Positions 1-5,832 of a stretch of DNA of 8,794 nucleotides are shown here, in pieces; the first letter of the stretch is position 1, and the number at the start of each line of letters is the position of its first letter. A program made the position numbers and the translations under genes. Under the pieces are notes generated by a model. That model saw only the letters and a list, made by a program, of their open reading frames with translations, was not told where the DNA came from and searched no databases. This DNA is from Candidatus Cardinium hertigii (GTDB lineage: Bacteria > Bacteroidota > Bacteroidia > Cytophagales_A > Amoebophilaceae), in assembly GCF_003788695.1 (NCBI RefSeq), contig NZ_RARA01000019.1, positions 3,543 through 12,336 on the forward strand. Direction: 5' to 3'.

Positions 1-55
1 CCGTAAAACTGCTACCTAATAAGAACAACTTAGGAAGGATAAACTGCTTTTTCAT
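1..55 (-). CDS. N-terminus of an exported protein (partial, runs off left edge)
   Basis: Only the first 18 codons are in the window: MKKQFILPKLFLLGSSFT. A short positively charged start (KK) followed by a hydrophobic stretch ending in small residues (GSS) is the form of a signal peptide, so the product is probably exported to the periplasm or outer membrane. The family cannot be named. The A/T-rich sequence before the ATG (AATAAAAAAT) is usual for Bacteroidota starts without a Shine-Dalgarno. A promoter at 232-263 on the same strand and a short leader ORF (83-148) lie upstream and support a real transcription unit. The start is chosen because the codons after it read like a signal peptide and stay open to the edge. 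Confidence 0.5.
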   Translation of the reverse strand, partial: MKKQFILPKLFLLGSSFT

Positions 56-82
56 ATTTTTTATTCGTTTAATTGTGCTGTT

Positions 83-148
83 TCATATTTCAATGCGCTT
101 GGCACAAATCAAGCCACTGCTATACTTCTTTTGCGTTTTAATAACCAT
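83..148 (-). CDS. possible 21-residue leader ORF
   Basis: The frame reads MVIKTQKKYSSGLICAKRIEI and stops. It starts 13 nt after AAGAAGGAG, by far the best Shine-Dalgarno-like sequence in the window, and ends 27 nt before the start of the exported-protein gene at 1-55. It may be a translated leader peptide, a remnant of a gene, or chance. No homology is recognised. The combination of a promoter, SD, very short ORF and a following gene is what supports listing it. Confidence 0.3.
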   Translation of the reverse strand: MVIKTQKKYSSGLICAKRIEI

Positions 149-160
149 GTATAACTATTT

Positions 161-230
161 TCTCCTTCTTAACTGTATAAGAAGCTTGAATGTCCTGCTC
201 TATCCTATAAGCAGAATAGAGGCGCTTCTT
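161..230 (-). promoter_or_regulatory. structured 5' leader with competing hairpins around the SD
   Basis: Read on the minus strand, three segments can pair. AAGAAGC (230-224) is complementary to GCTTCTT (185-179), enclosing an inner stem CTCTATTC with GGATAGAG. The same CTTCTT (184-179) is also complementary to AAGAAG (170-165), which overlaps the SD AAGGAG (167-162). The two pairings exclude each other, as in attenuator or riboswitch-like leaders. A weakness is that the start point predicted from the promoter falls about 224-228, so part of the first segment may not be transcribed. No known riboswitch class is recognised. Confidence 0.3.
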
Positions 231-231
231 G

Positions 232-263
232 CAAAGATACGATTGTTAATGGTATTTTGCAAA
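232..263 (-). promoter_or_regulatory. Bacteroidota-type promoter (TTTG-N20-TATCTTTG)
   Basis: On the minus strand TTTG (263-260) is followed after 20 nt by TATCTTTG (239-232). This fits the known primary sigma factor consensus of Bacteroidota, TTTG near -33 and TAnnTTTG near -7. Transcription would run toward the left edge, starting near 224-228, and would read the leader and the exported-protein gene. It is the best promoter match in the window and a main reason for assigning the phylum. Confidence 0.6.
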
Positions 264-270
264 AAAATTT

Positions 271-293
271 TATGTATCCGGTCCGTATACATA
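271..293. promoter_or_regulatory. 23-nt palindrome just upstream of the promoter, possible operator
   Basis: The two arms TATGTATCCGG and CCGTATACATA pair at 10 of 11 positions around a central T (282). The palindrome lies 7 nt upstream of the -33 element of the minus-strand promoter, a usual place for an activator or dimeric regulator site. It could also be chance or a trace of an element end. No regulator is assigned. Confidence 0.3.
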
Positions 294-325
294 ACAATTT
301 GGAATAACGAAATACAGCACATATA

Positions 326-502
326 GCATAAGACCGTTGCAATAGAAAATGATAACGATTGTATTATACATTAAGAGGTTTTTATAAATTTACAAAGCTA
401 AAATAATATGGTTTATGTTCTTTTTAAGGCTTTTAAATAACGCTTGGTATAGATTTTTTTTCTTTATATAGAATTTTGTTTTCTATTGCAACGGTCTTAT
501 GC
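326..502. mobile_element. MITE-like element with 24-bp terminal inverted repeats
   Basis: Positions 326-349 (starting GCATAAGACCGTTGCAATAG) are a perfect reverse complement of 479-502. The 129 bp between them are very AT-rich and contain no convincing ORF. Perfect long ends around a short non-coding core are typical of a miniature inverted-repeat element mobilised by a transposase encoded elsewhere. No clear target-site duplication is visible next to the ends, so the true ends may lie slightly inside, or the flanks may have decayed. The transposase family is not assigned. Confidence 0.6.
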
Positions 503-663
503 GGTTGATCTGTTGAAAAAGCCTCATTTCGAAATATAAAAATCTCTTACAGATATTTATAACTATAATGCATTTTATAAAAACCTATCCATCAATAACC
601 AATAAATGTATGTATAGGATGTCGATTTTATAAAAAAACATAATAAATAGTTATATTAGCCTT
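503..663. other. AT-rich stretch without a recognisable gene
   Basis: This stretch separates the MITE-like element from the symporter remnant. It has stops in all frames. The palindromic string TTTTATAAAA occurs twice (near 573 and 626), flanking CCTAT and ATAGG, but the match is too short to call an element. Nothing resembling the missing upstream part of the symporter gene was seen. Confidence 0.4.
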
Positions 664-828
664 ATGATTTCATCACATTGCTTGAACTTTATTTCGATTT
701 CTTTGTACCTATTTGTAACTGTTCCTTTTGTATTAACTGTGTTAGGCTTATGGGGTAGCAGTTGTGTCGCTGTGGTTGGCATGGTTACAGGTGCAGTAGC
801 TGTAGTAATTTGGAACATATTGGCTTAA
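664..828 (+). pseudogene. C-terminal remnant of a sodium:solute symporter (SSS family)
   Basis: The 54-codon frame ends in a hydrophobic segment including PFVLTVLGLWGSS and GMVTGAVAVVIWN, followed by a TAA stop. This fits the last helices of SSS-family permeases (PutP and relatives), where a P/L-rich helix, a W-containing loop, and a G-x-x-x-G-A helix ending in W close the conserved domain of a protein of about 500 residues. Here about nine tenths of the gene is missing, and an in-frame stop lies just upstream (643-645), so it would be a dead transporter fragment. It could instead be a small membrane protein expressed on its own, but no RBS or promoter is evident. Confidence 0.45.
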
Positions 829-959
829 GCCTATAACAGGCATGCATGTTTCCTTTTTTATGCATTGCCAATGCCCTAGCCATGCTTATAACACATTACT
901 TGTCTACTAAAGCCAAATGCAACAGGGAAGCGGGTACGTAAACACACAATTTTATAATT

Positions 960-1829
960 ATGCAGCCGCTTGTTTACAAACACATTTCTGAAGTCATCAA
1001 TGACAATCATTATGATATATTTTTATTTGATATATGGGGTGTCATCATAGAAGCAGGGCAATTTCGAGCTAGTGTAGCACACAATATTACTGCTATGATC
1101 GAATGTGGAGACAAAGTTTTCTTTGTTACCAATGCGCCGCGCACTGCTGCATTTTTACAGGTTACCTTACAAGCATGTGGCATCCCTGCTACAAAGGAAA
1201 TGATCGTGAGTTCAGGTGAAGTAGCGCTTCATATGCTACAGCAGAGTGCCGAACTATTGGGTATTCCAACGCCTTTGATATACCATCTAGGTAGAGCAAA
1301 CAACAATCTTATCGATAACTGTTCAGTTGCTACTACCCGCAACATCTATGAGGCAAATTTGGTTTTATTGACATTATTTTGTGAAGAAAACGAGGAAGAA
1401 ATATTAGCAGAAACGGAAGACATATTAGCCATTATAGCGCAAAGAAAGATTCTTACGCTTTGTGCCAATCCAGATCATGGTCTTATGCAAGCAGATACCT
1501 ATAGATATTGTGCAGGTTATTTTGCTGAAAAAATTAAACAGCAGGGTGGGCAGGTAATGTATACAGGAAAGCCTTATCCTGAAATTTACCAGACTATATT
1601 CCATCAACAGCCAACCATAGCCAAAAACCGTATCCTTATGATAGGCGATACTTTTGATACAGATATTGTAGGTGCGCGTACAGCAGGTATTGATTCGGCA
1701 CTAGTTCTAACAGGCAATGCGCGCGCCTGTTATGATTTTTTTAGTCCGCTTGAGGAGCAGCTGCTGCAAATAACAGCTGCTGCTATGGAAAAACAAGCAC
1801 TTCCCAATTTTTGTATCCAATTAGGATAA
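960..1829 (+). CDS. HAD-superfamily class IIA-like hydrolase (TIGR01459 type)
   Basis: A 289-residue cytosolic phosphatase-like protein with the HAD motifs in order. Motif I is FDIWGVI with the nucleophile Asp24, motif II is VTNAPR with Thr57, and the lysine region is GKPYPEIY (Lys204). Motif IV is GDTFDTD with Asp230, Asp233 and Asp235, followed by the usual GARTAGI. CANPDHG (168-174) is typical of this subfamily. The cap between motif II and Lys204 fits class II. The residue two after the nucleophile, usually an acid/base Asp, is Trp26. DxWG is usual for the TIGR01459 group, so this is probably a family trait and not damage. The substrate is unknown; relatives of class IIA act on small phosphoesters. 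Length is normal. It is the only intact plus-strand gene and faces the hydrolase gene downstream. No SD or clear promoter is seen. Confidence 0.85.
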   Translation: MQPLVYKHISEVINDNHYDIFLFDIWGVIIEAGQFRASVAHNITAMIECGDKVFFVTNAPRTAAFLQVTLQACGIPATKEMIVSSGEVALHMLQQSAELLGIPTPLIYHLGRANNNLIDNCSVATTRNIYEANLVLLTLFCEENEEEILAETEDILAIIAQRKILTLCANPDHGLMQADTYRYCAGYFAEKIKQQGGQVMYTGKPYPEIYQTIFHQQPTIAKNRILMIGDTFDTDIVGARTAGIDSALVLTGNARACYDFFSPLEEQLLQITAAAMEKQALPNFCIQLG

Positions 1830-1847
1830 GTAGACGCCGACCTCTTT

Positions 1848-1899
1848 TATAAGCTTATATTTGGTTCGGGTTATACAGCAAATATAAAAACGGCTGTAT
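1848..1899. terminator. palindrome and stem-loop downstream of the HAD gene, possible terminator
   Basis: A perfect 12-bp palindrome TATAAGCTTATA (1848-1859) and a 7-bp stem ATACAGC (1873-1879) / GCTGTAT (1893-1899) with a 13-nt loop lie within 70 bp after the stop codon. They sit between convergent genes, where a terminator is expected, but no T-run follows the stem-loop, so a classical intrinsic terminator is not shown. Confidence 0.25.
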
Positions 1900-2000
1900 G
1901 CCTGTTTGCTATAAGCTATAAGTAATTTATTGTTAATAAGTAAATAGTTTCTTAAACCTTTATGAGGCTGCCTGCAATAGACAATTAAAAATATAGATAA

Positions 2001-2018
2001 GAAAGAAAGAAAGAAAGA
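2001..2018. repeat. GAAA tetranucleotide repeat
   Basis: Four GAAA units plus a partial fifth lie between the convergent HAD and hydrolase genes. Such runs change length by strand slippage. No gene or promoter depends on this one as far as can be seen, so phase variation is unlikely here. Confidence 0.6.
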
Positions 2019-2077
2019 AGCAGTACACGACTTCTTACTATAATATGGTTTATGGTATATGTATTTTACTATGCAAA

Positions 2078-2095
2078 ACGCAAGTGAACGGATAC
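2078..2095. repeat. solo end of the long repeat, joined to the hydrolase stop codon
   Basis: Read on the minus strand this is GTATCCGTTCACTTGCGT, the same 17-18 bp as the left end of the two long repeats at 3311 and 5551, but inverted relative to them. After this the sequence differs from the long repeats. The last base, 2095, is part of the TAG stop of the hydrolase gene. It is probably what is left of a deleted or recombined copy, or the end of a related element. Confidence 0.6.
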
Positions 2096-3048
2096 TAAGC
2101 ACGTCCTCGATGATTACGCCTAGGAAGTGTATATCGTAACTGACGTAACCATTTTTCAAGATTATTAGAAAGATACACAACATGATCTTGACCATCAAGC
2201 TTTTCAAAAACAGGCTTGATACCTTTTTTTGCCAATTGTTCTTTAGCAGTTTCTAATGTTGCTATTGGTATAATTTTATCAAGTGTTCCATTAATAAAAT
2301 ATATTGGTGTAGCGTTATTTTTATATTCTTTAGGTTCTACTAAGAAACCAGAAAAATTAACCATGCCTAAGAAAGGTTCTTTTTGCGTAAGCGTTAAATG
2401 GAGCCCCAACATAGCTCCCTGTGAATACCCCGCAATAATTGTATCTTTATTGGTAAGATTGAGTATTTTTTGTTTTTTCTTAATCAGCTCCATAAGAGGT
2501 CGACTTTCTCGTTCCAGTTCCGTGCTCATTTCGTTAAAAGACGATTTATTTTGTTTATAGAGTGTCTCCCATTTTTCAATAGATAATGAGGGCTTGTCGT
2601 ATACCTTACGCATAATAGATTCGATACACTTCAAACTAACAAACTGCCTTTTCGATGGATCGTGCTGGAATTCTGTACCCATTACACGACACAAAGTTGC
2701 ATCAGCTGGATAAGCTCCATTTGGCAGCATAAAATGCCAATCTGGAAATTTCTGCTGCATATCGTTAATTACTTTCGAATCCCTGTGCTTTTTCCCATTC
2801 ATCGTAGTACCATGTAAAAATACAAATAGTACTTTTGCTGGCTTATTGGTACTAGCTATTTCTTCAGGATTTTTCCAATTATCACTACTATGTAAGGGTT
2901 CGTTATGTAAGGGTAAGGGTTCGTTATGGGAGGGTTGGCTATCTCTGCAGCTAGAAGCAAATCCAATCCCCAATAAAGCAAATCCAATCCCCAATAGTAT
3001 ATAATACGTTAACTGTCTCTTTTTTTGAAAAAACTTAAATAATGCCAT
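2095..3048 (-). CDS. alpha/beta-hydrolase lipoprotein (phospholipase/carboxylesterase-like)
   Basis: A 317-residue protein. Residues 1-33 are a basic start and hydrophobic segment ending in a lipobox (ASSC, Cys34), so it should be lipid-anchored in the envelope. Residues 72-301 look like an Abhydrolase_2-type serine esterase. FVFLHG (75-80) supplies the oxyanion region, GYSQG (207-211) holds nucleophile Ser209, NGTLDKIIP (253-261) holds acid Asp257, and GQDHVV holds His289. Together these make a complete triad, so it is probably active on an ester or thioester; the substrate is unknown. The region 120-190 is longer than in small carboxylesterases and may form a lid. The N-terminal part contains two pairs of 21-bp tandem repeats. 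The stop codon lies on a mobile-element end, and the last residues (RRNHRGRA) fall after the domain. No SD or clear promoter is seen upstream; the start is chosen for the signal peptide. Confidence 0.8.
   Translation of the reverse strand: MALFKFFQKKRQLTYYILLGIGFALLGIGFASSCRDSQPSHNEPLPLHNEPLHSSDNWKNPEEIASTNKPAKVLFVFLHGTTMNGKKHRDSKVINDMQQKFPDWHFMLPNGAYPADATLCRVMGTEFQHDPSKRQFVSLKCIESIMRKVYDKPSLSIEKWETLYKQNKSSFNEMSTELERESRPLMELIKKKQKILNLTNKDTIIAGYSQGAMLGLHLTLTQKEPFLGMVNFSGFLVEPKEYKNNATPIYFINGTLDKIIPIATLETAKEQLAKKGIKPVFEKLDGQDHVVYLSNNLEKWLRQLRYTLPRRNHRGRA
2893..2934. repeat. 21-bp tandem duplication in the hydrolase linker
   Basis: TAAGGGTTCGTTATG occurs at 2893-2907 and again at 2914-2928, a period of 21 bp. 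It encodes the repeated HNEPL stretches just after the lipid-anchoring cysteine. A change in copy number would keep the frame and only change the linker length. Confidence 0.7.
2956..2997. repeat. 21-bp tandem duplication in the hydrolase signal peptide
   Basis: Two nearly identical units (2956-2976 and 2977-2997) encode GIGFALL and GIGFASS, so the hydrophobic part of the signal peptide was lengthened by seven residues. The period equals that of the nearby linker repeat. The second copy contributes the lipobox. Confidence 0.7.
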
Positions 3049-3300
3049 AATTAAATATAATAGTATATATGTTTATTTTATAAATATCTTTCATTTACTA
3101 AATATTCTTAAAAGAAGAATAAAAATAAAGAGGCCTTAAAGTTACGGTAATAATGAAAATAATCCAAACACGTTTTATACCTATAGACCACAATCTGGGA
3201 CTAACCACCTAGTATTATATGAAAACTATATATAAAAAGCACTGGTACTAAAAAGATTATGCTCAACGCTTTTCTTATGGTAAATAACATTTTTTCAAGC
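3049..3300. other. intergenic AT-rich region upstream of the first hydrolase
   Basis: No gene is supported here. A 7-bp stem TATTCTT (3103-3109) / AAGAATA (3115-3121) is the only clear local structure. The promoter of the hydrolase gene should be within it, but no TAnnTTTG match was found on the minus strand. Confidence 0.4.
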
Positions 3301-3309
3301 CGTATTGTA
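3301..3309. repeat. left target-site duplication of long repeat copy 1
   Basis: CGTATTGTA here is repeated exactly at 4115-4123, directly outside the two ends of the long repeat. A 9-bp direct duplication at both boundaries is what transposase-mediated insertion leaves. Confidence 0.65.
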
Positions 3310-3416
3310 ATATCCGTTCACTTGCGTGGCAGCCGTATTTTATAGATTACAGCAAATAGCTAATATTTAATAATTGATGATTTTATCCATTTTCTTTAAA
3401 AAGCGACTTCTTTTAA

Positions 3417-3450
3417 GGCTACTTTTTTTGCTTGATCAAAAAAAGTAGCC
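3417..3450. repeat. 13-bp perfect hairpin, GGCTACTTTTTTT / AAAAAAAGTAGCC
   Basis: The stem arms 3417-3429 and 3438-3450 pair perfectly around GCTTGATC. The loop GCTTGAT can also pair with ATCAAGC (3458-3464). Hairpins of this form, followed by A-runs and ATCAAG, are, from memory, common between genes in Bacteroidota. It may act as a terminator in either direction. It is missing from copy 2 of the long repeat. Confidence 0.6.
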
Positions 3451-3530
3451 AAAAAAAATCAAGCGCTGGTGAACAAAGCTGTTGAAAATTTCAGCCTGAA
3501 AGCTGAAAATCAAAACTCGCCCTTTACGGT

Positions 3531-3733
3531 TACTCAATGGATTTGGGAAGCTGGCAAGGCGCGCGAGGCTGAAGTGCACGCAGCATAGTACCCACTATGC
3601 GAGTTTGCCCCATAATGTATGTACATACATCATGGGGACCCCAAGTACACTGAATCCCGAAGCGGAATAGGGGTCCCAGCCAGATGATATATCTGGTGGG
3701 GTAAAGCGCAGCCAGCTTTTCAAAGACGAAGAG
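3531..3733. repeat. structured module 1 (long version)
   Basis: It begins TACTCAATGGATTTGG and ends CAAAGACGAAGAG. The outer arms GAAGCTGGC and GCCAGCTTTTC pair. Inside are a stem GTGCAC / GTACAC and the hairpin CATAGT-ACCC-ACTATG. It carries two inserts absent from the short version. One is a 30-nt near-perfect palindrome (3608-3637). The other contains the hairpin CCAGAT-GATAT-ATCTGG (3680-3696). GGGACCCC (3635-3642) can also pair with GGGGTCCC (3670-3677). Function unknown. Confidence 0.55.
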
Positions 3734-3738
3734 ACGAT

Positions 3739-3859
3739 TACTCAATGGATTTGGAAATCTGGCAAGGCGCGTGAGGGTGAAGCGCACGCAGCATAGTAGA
3801 ACTATGTGAGTACGCTGAATCCCGAAGCGGAACATAGCCAGCTTTTCAAAGACGAAGAG
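3739..3859. repeat. structured module 2 (short version)
   Basis: About 120 bp with the same outer frame as module 1, but with the inner stem GCGCAC / GTACGC and the hairpin CATAGT-AGA-ACTATG, and without the two inserts. Together with the other three modules it shows a conserved fold. Outer arm pairing has one mismatch (AAATCTGGC). Confidence 0.55.
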
Positions 3860-4000
3860 TAAGCTCAAACAGGCTGATTTTCTATTACCTTTCAGACTGA
3901 ACTTTTCTAGTCACAGCTTTATTCAAGGCGCGTTTTTTATAATCTTGCATTATTATGCTATTTCTAATGGGTACGAACACGGATATGTATAAGCCACATG

Positions 4001-4010
4001 ACTGAACGGA
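4001..4010. repeat. 10-bp duplication left of the 92-bp element (copy 1)
   Basis: ACTGAACGGA here recurs at 4103-4112, directly flanking the 92-bp element. The right-hand copy is also part of the terminal repeat of the surrounding long element, so the small element inserted into that end. Confidence 0.65.
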
Positions 4011-4102
4011 CAATGGCGTCAACTTAAGGCAATTCATGATTAGCCTACCCTCCTATTCTGCTTGGTTATCAATAATAGTTAAACCTTAAGTTGACGCCAT
4101 TG
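4011..4102 (+). mobile_element. 92-bp MITE nested in the long repeat (copy 1)
   Basis: The ends are perfect 19-bp inverted repeats, CAATGGCGTCAACTTAAGG (4011-4029) and its complement (4084-4102), around a 54-bp core, with a 10-bp duplication on each side. It is too small to encode anything. The core matches that of 6152-6243 when the latter is reversed, with about four differences. Confidence 0.75.
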
Positions 4103-4114
4103 ACTGAACGGATA

Positions 4115-4123
4115 CGTATTGTA
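4115..4123. repeat. right target-site duplication of long repeat copy 1
   Basis: CGTATTGTA, identical to 3301-3309. It marks the right boundary of the long repeat and shows that copy 1 is an insertion that has not been rearranged at its ends. Confidence 0.65.
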
Positions 4124-4199
4124 TATTACAAATAACTATAACAATTATGCATTGTAATAATTGATTTTACCTTTGGTCCAAATATCATTAGGCTCATAA

Positions 4200-5453
4200 T
4201 TAGCAATCAGAAGATTGATCTACCCTTGCCTGTTCTAGCTTTTTATCGATAAATTCAAATAAAACCGGAAGCATACGGTGCGGATCCATCATAGATTCTT
4301 TATTTATTTTTTTTTCAGCAACAGGAGATAAGGTAGTGCAATGGGTAATATCTTTTATAACAAAACATGTAATATTTTGGTTTCCAGGCATATCTATTTG
4401 ATAAGGTTGTGTGCCAATATGGGTAAGATCTTCTAGACTATCCCCTCTACAAAGTTGTGATTTTAGTGGAACTACATGATCATGTAGTCCATCTGCATCT
4501 CCAGTTAGAAATGTAGCGACGTCATGATTTAATTTCCGTATGGCTTGGTTCACTTCTTCATTTATGGTATCTCGATCTTTGTTGGCTTCTATATACTGTT
4601 CTATCTTATACTGTTCTATATCATGCTTAAAGAGCCTATTGTAATCGTTTTGATAACCTCCAATTAACAAACCAGGAACAGCGTCTGATTGCTGATTATT
4701 TCGCAAATAGTGGCGCACGGCTGTCATACAGCTGCTATTAGGAAAAATATCCCTTGCGCCAGTAAGTTTCTTATATCCGAAACAATCAGCTATTGGGCAT
4801 AGCCATCTAGCTGATGTAGCTAAAGTTATTAGATTAAACAAATCCCAATCTACTTTAGTGCCAATAATATTTAGACCCTTTTTTGCTCTATTGCATAACT
4901 TCAATAGGTCAAATGGTCCACGCGTCAAAACGTCGACCCCTTGCAATGGTGCGTTATGGGTAATAAATCCAAGCAAATTCAGTTTTTGCTTATATAGCTC
5001 TGCTATACGGGTAGCCACAACGCCACCTTGACTCTGTCCTAGGATAAATAGCTGAAAGGAGCTGCTATCCTTGTTGTGCGCTTGTAAATAATCAACTATT
5101 TCTTTGTATACCATTTCTGCCTGCTGATCTATGCTATAATCTACAGAGTTCCAATCCTCTCTAACCAATGAATTTATAATTAATATATTTTCTTTATATC
5201 TTTCGGAAAGTGCTGTTGTTAAAGCCTTCATCTCTCTTGTATCCATATTTAAGCCATGGAGTAGTACCATACCAAAAGTAGCTTCCTGCTGCCCATCTGT
5301 AAACGCAGGATTTGTTACGGTCACAGCTGTTGCTGCTTCTACAGGAGGCGGTGTAGCCACTTTTAATGGATCCATTTGCTGCTTGTATTGACTACAAGCA
5401 AAAATAGTCTGAAGAAAAAATACGCTTATCCAGGGGGATTTTTTTATTTTCAT
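4200..5453 (-). CDS. lipase/thioesterase-like alpha/beta-hydrolase lipoprotein
   Basis: A 417-residue protein. The start KIKK, a hydrophobic segment and the lipobox IFAC (Cys20) predict a lipoprotein. A P/T/A-rich linker (about 30-55) follows. The hydrolase fold begins with GMVLLHGLNM (61-70, oxyanion region). GQSQGG (139-144) holds nucleophile Ser141, and THNAPLQG (165-172) is a strand and turn often seen in lipases and palmitoyl-thioesterase-like proteins. DADGLHDHVVP (319-329) offers Asp321 or Asp325 as the acid, and ITHCTTL (369-375) holds His371. All triad positions are present, so it is probably active in the envelope or on host lipids or acyl-proteins; the substrate is not known. About 180 residues between Ser and Asp is long and suggests a cap. 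It lies between the two copies of the long repeat. It is not a close paralogue of the hydrolase at 2095-3048. Confidence 0.8.
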   Translation of the reverse strand: MKIKKSPWISVFFLQTIFACSQYKQQMDPLKVATPPPVEAATAVTVTNPAFTDGQQEATFGMVLLHGLNMDTREMKALTTALSERYKENILIINSLVREDWNSVDYSIDQQAEMVYKEIVDYLQAHNKDSSSFQLFILGQSQGGVVATRIAELYKQKLNLLGFITHNAPLQGVDVLTRGPFDLLKLCNRAKKGLNIIGTKVDWDLFNLITLATSARWLCPIADCFGYKKLTGARDIFPNSSCMTAVRHYLRNNQQSDAVPGLLIGGYQNDYNRLFKHDIEQYKIEQYIEANKDRDTINEEVNQAIRKLNHDVATFLTGDADGLHDHVVPLKSQLCRGDSLEDLTHIGTQPYQIDMPGNQNITCFVIKDITHCTTLSPVAEKKINKESMMDPHRMLPVLFEFIDKKLEQARVDQSSDC

Positions 5454-5519
5454 GATTCTTATATATTTATTTTATCATAATTTAATTGAGTTAGCATTAG
5501 CAATTTTTTTGTCGCTAGG

Positions 5520-5527
5520 CAAATATA
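5520..5527 (-). promoter_or_regulatory. possible -7 element for the second hydrolase
   Basis: On the minus strand this reads TATATTTG, matching TAnnTTTG. A transcript would start near 5513, about 60 nt before the ATG at 5453. No TTTG is present at the -33 spacing, so support is partial. The presumed -33 region abuts the left end of long repeat copy 2. Confidence 0.35.
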
Positions 5528-5707
5528 ATTAAAAATTACCATATTTTATGTATCCGTTCACTTGCGTGGCAGTCATATTTTATAGATTACAGAAAATGGT
5601 TAATATTTAATAATTAATGATTTTATCCATAAAAATCAAGCACTGGTGAACAAAGCTGTTGAAAATTTCAGGATACAAGCTGAAAATCAGAACTCGCCCT
5701 CTGTGGT

Positions 5708-5826
5708 TACTCAGGATTTGGAAAGCTAGCAAGGCGCGCGAGGGTGAAGCGCACGCAGCATAGTAGAACTATGTGAGTACGCTGAATCCCGAAGCGGAAC
5801 ACAGCCAGCTTTTCAAAGACGAAGAG
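5708..5826. repeat. structured module 3 (short version)
   Basis: Nearly identical to module 2, with inner stem GCGCAC / GTACGC, hairpin CATAGT-AGA-ACTATG, and end GACGAAGAG. The outer arms read AAGCTAGC and GCCAGCTT, with one mismatch. It is first in this copy, whereas the short version is second in copy 1. Confidence 0.55.
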
Positions 5827-5832
5827 TAAGCT

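Larger units (their letters stand above)
3470..3925. repeat. long interrupted foldback stem enclosing modules 1 and 2
   Basis: Four left blocks pair with four right blocks in strict nested order: TGAACAAAGCTGT 3470-3482 with 3913-3925 (12 of 13), GAAAATTTCAG 3484-3494 with 3897-3907 (10 of 11), CTGAAAG 3496-3502 with 3889-3895 (7 of 7), and GAAAATCA 3505-3512 with 3875-3882 (8 of 8). A transcript, or single-stranded DNA, could fold as one large hairpin with the two modules as its head. Confidence 0.55.
3310..4114. mobile_element. long non-coding repeat, copy 1 (non-autonomous mobile element)
   Basis: An 805-bp unit with short inverted ends, TATCCGTTCA (3311-3320) at the left and TGAACGGATA (4105-4114) at the right, flanked by a 9-bp duplication. 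It contains an AT-rich left part, a 13-bp hairpin, an interrupted long foldback stem enclosing two modules, and a 92-bp inserted element near the right end. No transposase or other credible protein is encoded; the one long minus-strand frame (3530-3868) only reflects the internal repeats. It is more GC-rich than the genes around it, especially in the modules. The second copy at 5551-6255 is in the same orientation, about 92% identical over the first 80 bp and less so toward the right end. Confidence 0.7.

Noticed and set aside
75..326. 83-codon plus-strand frame
   Set aside because: Composition is that of random AT-rich DNA (L, I, Y, F-rich) and it lies antisense to a promoter, a leader and an SD that make sense on the minus strand.
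1821..2207. 128-codon minus-strand frame
   Set aside because: It overlaps the conserved 3' end of the hydrolase gene in another frame and spans a GAAA microsatellite; no family is recognised.
3530..3868. 112-codon minus-strand frame with repeated LFVFEKLA and FRFGIQ strings
   Set aside because: The peptide repeats are translations of the tandem DNA modules. Base pairing, not protein sequence, is kept between copies, and the frame is not kept in copy 2.
3470..3925. Foldback region considered as a group II intron or retron-type RNA
   Set aside because: No reverse transcriptase is encoded nearby and no diagnostic domain V or msr/msd arrangement could be recognised.
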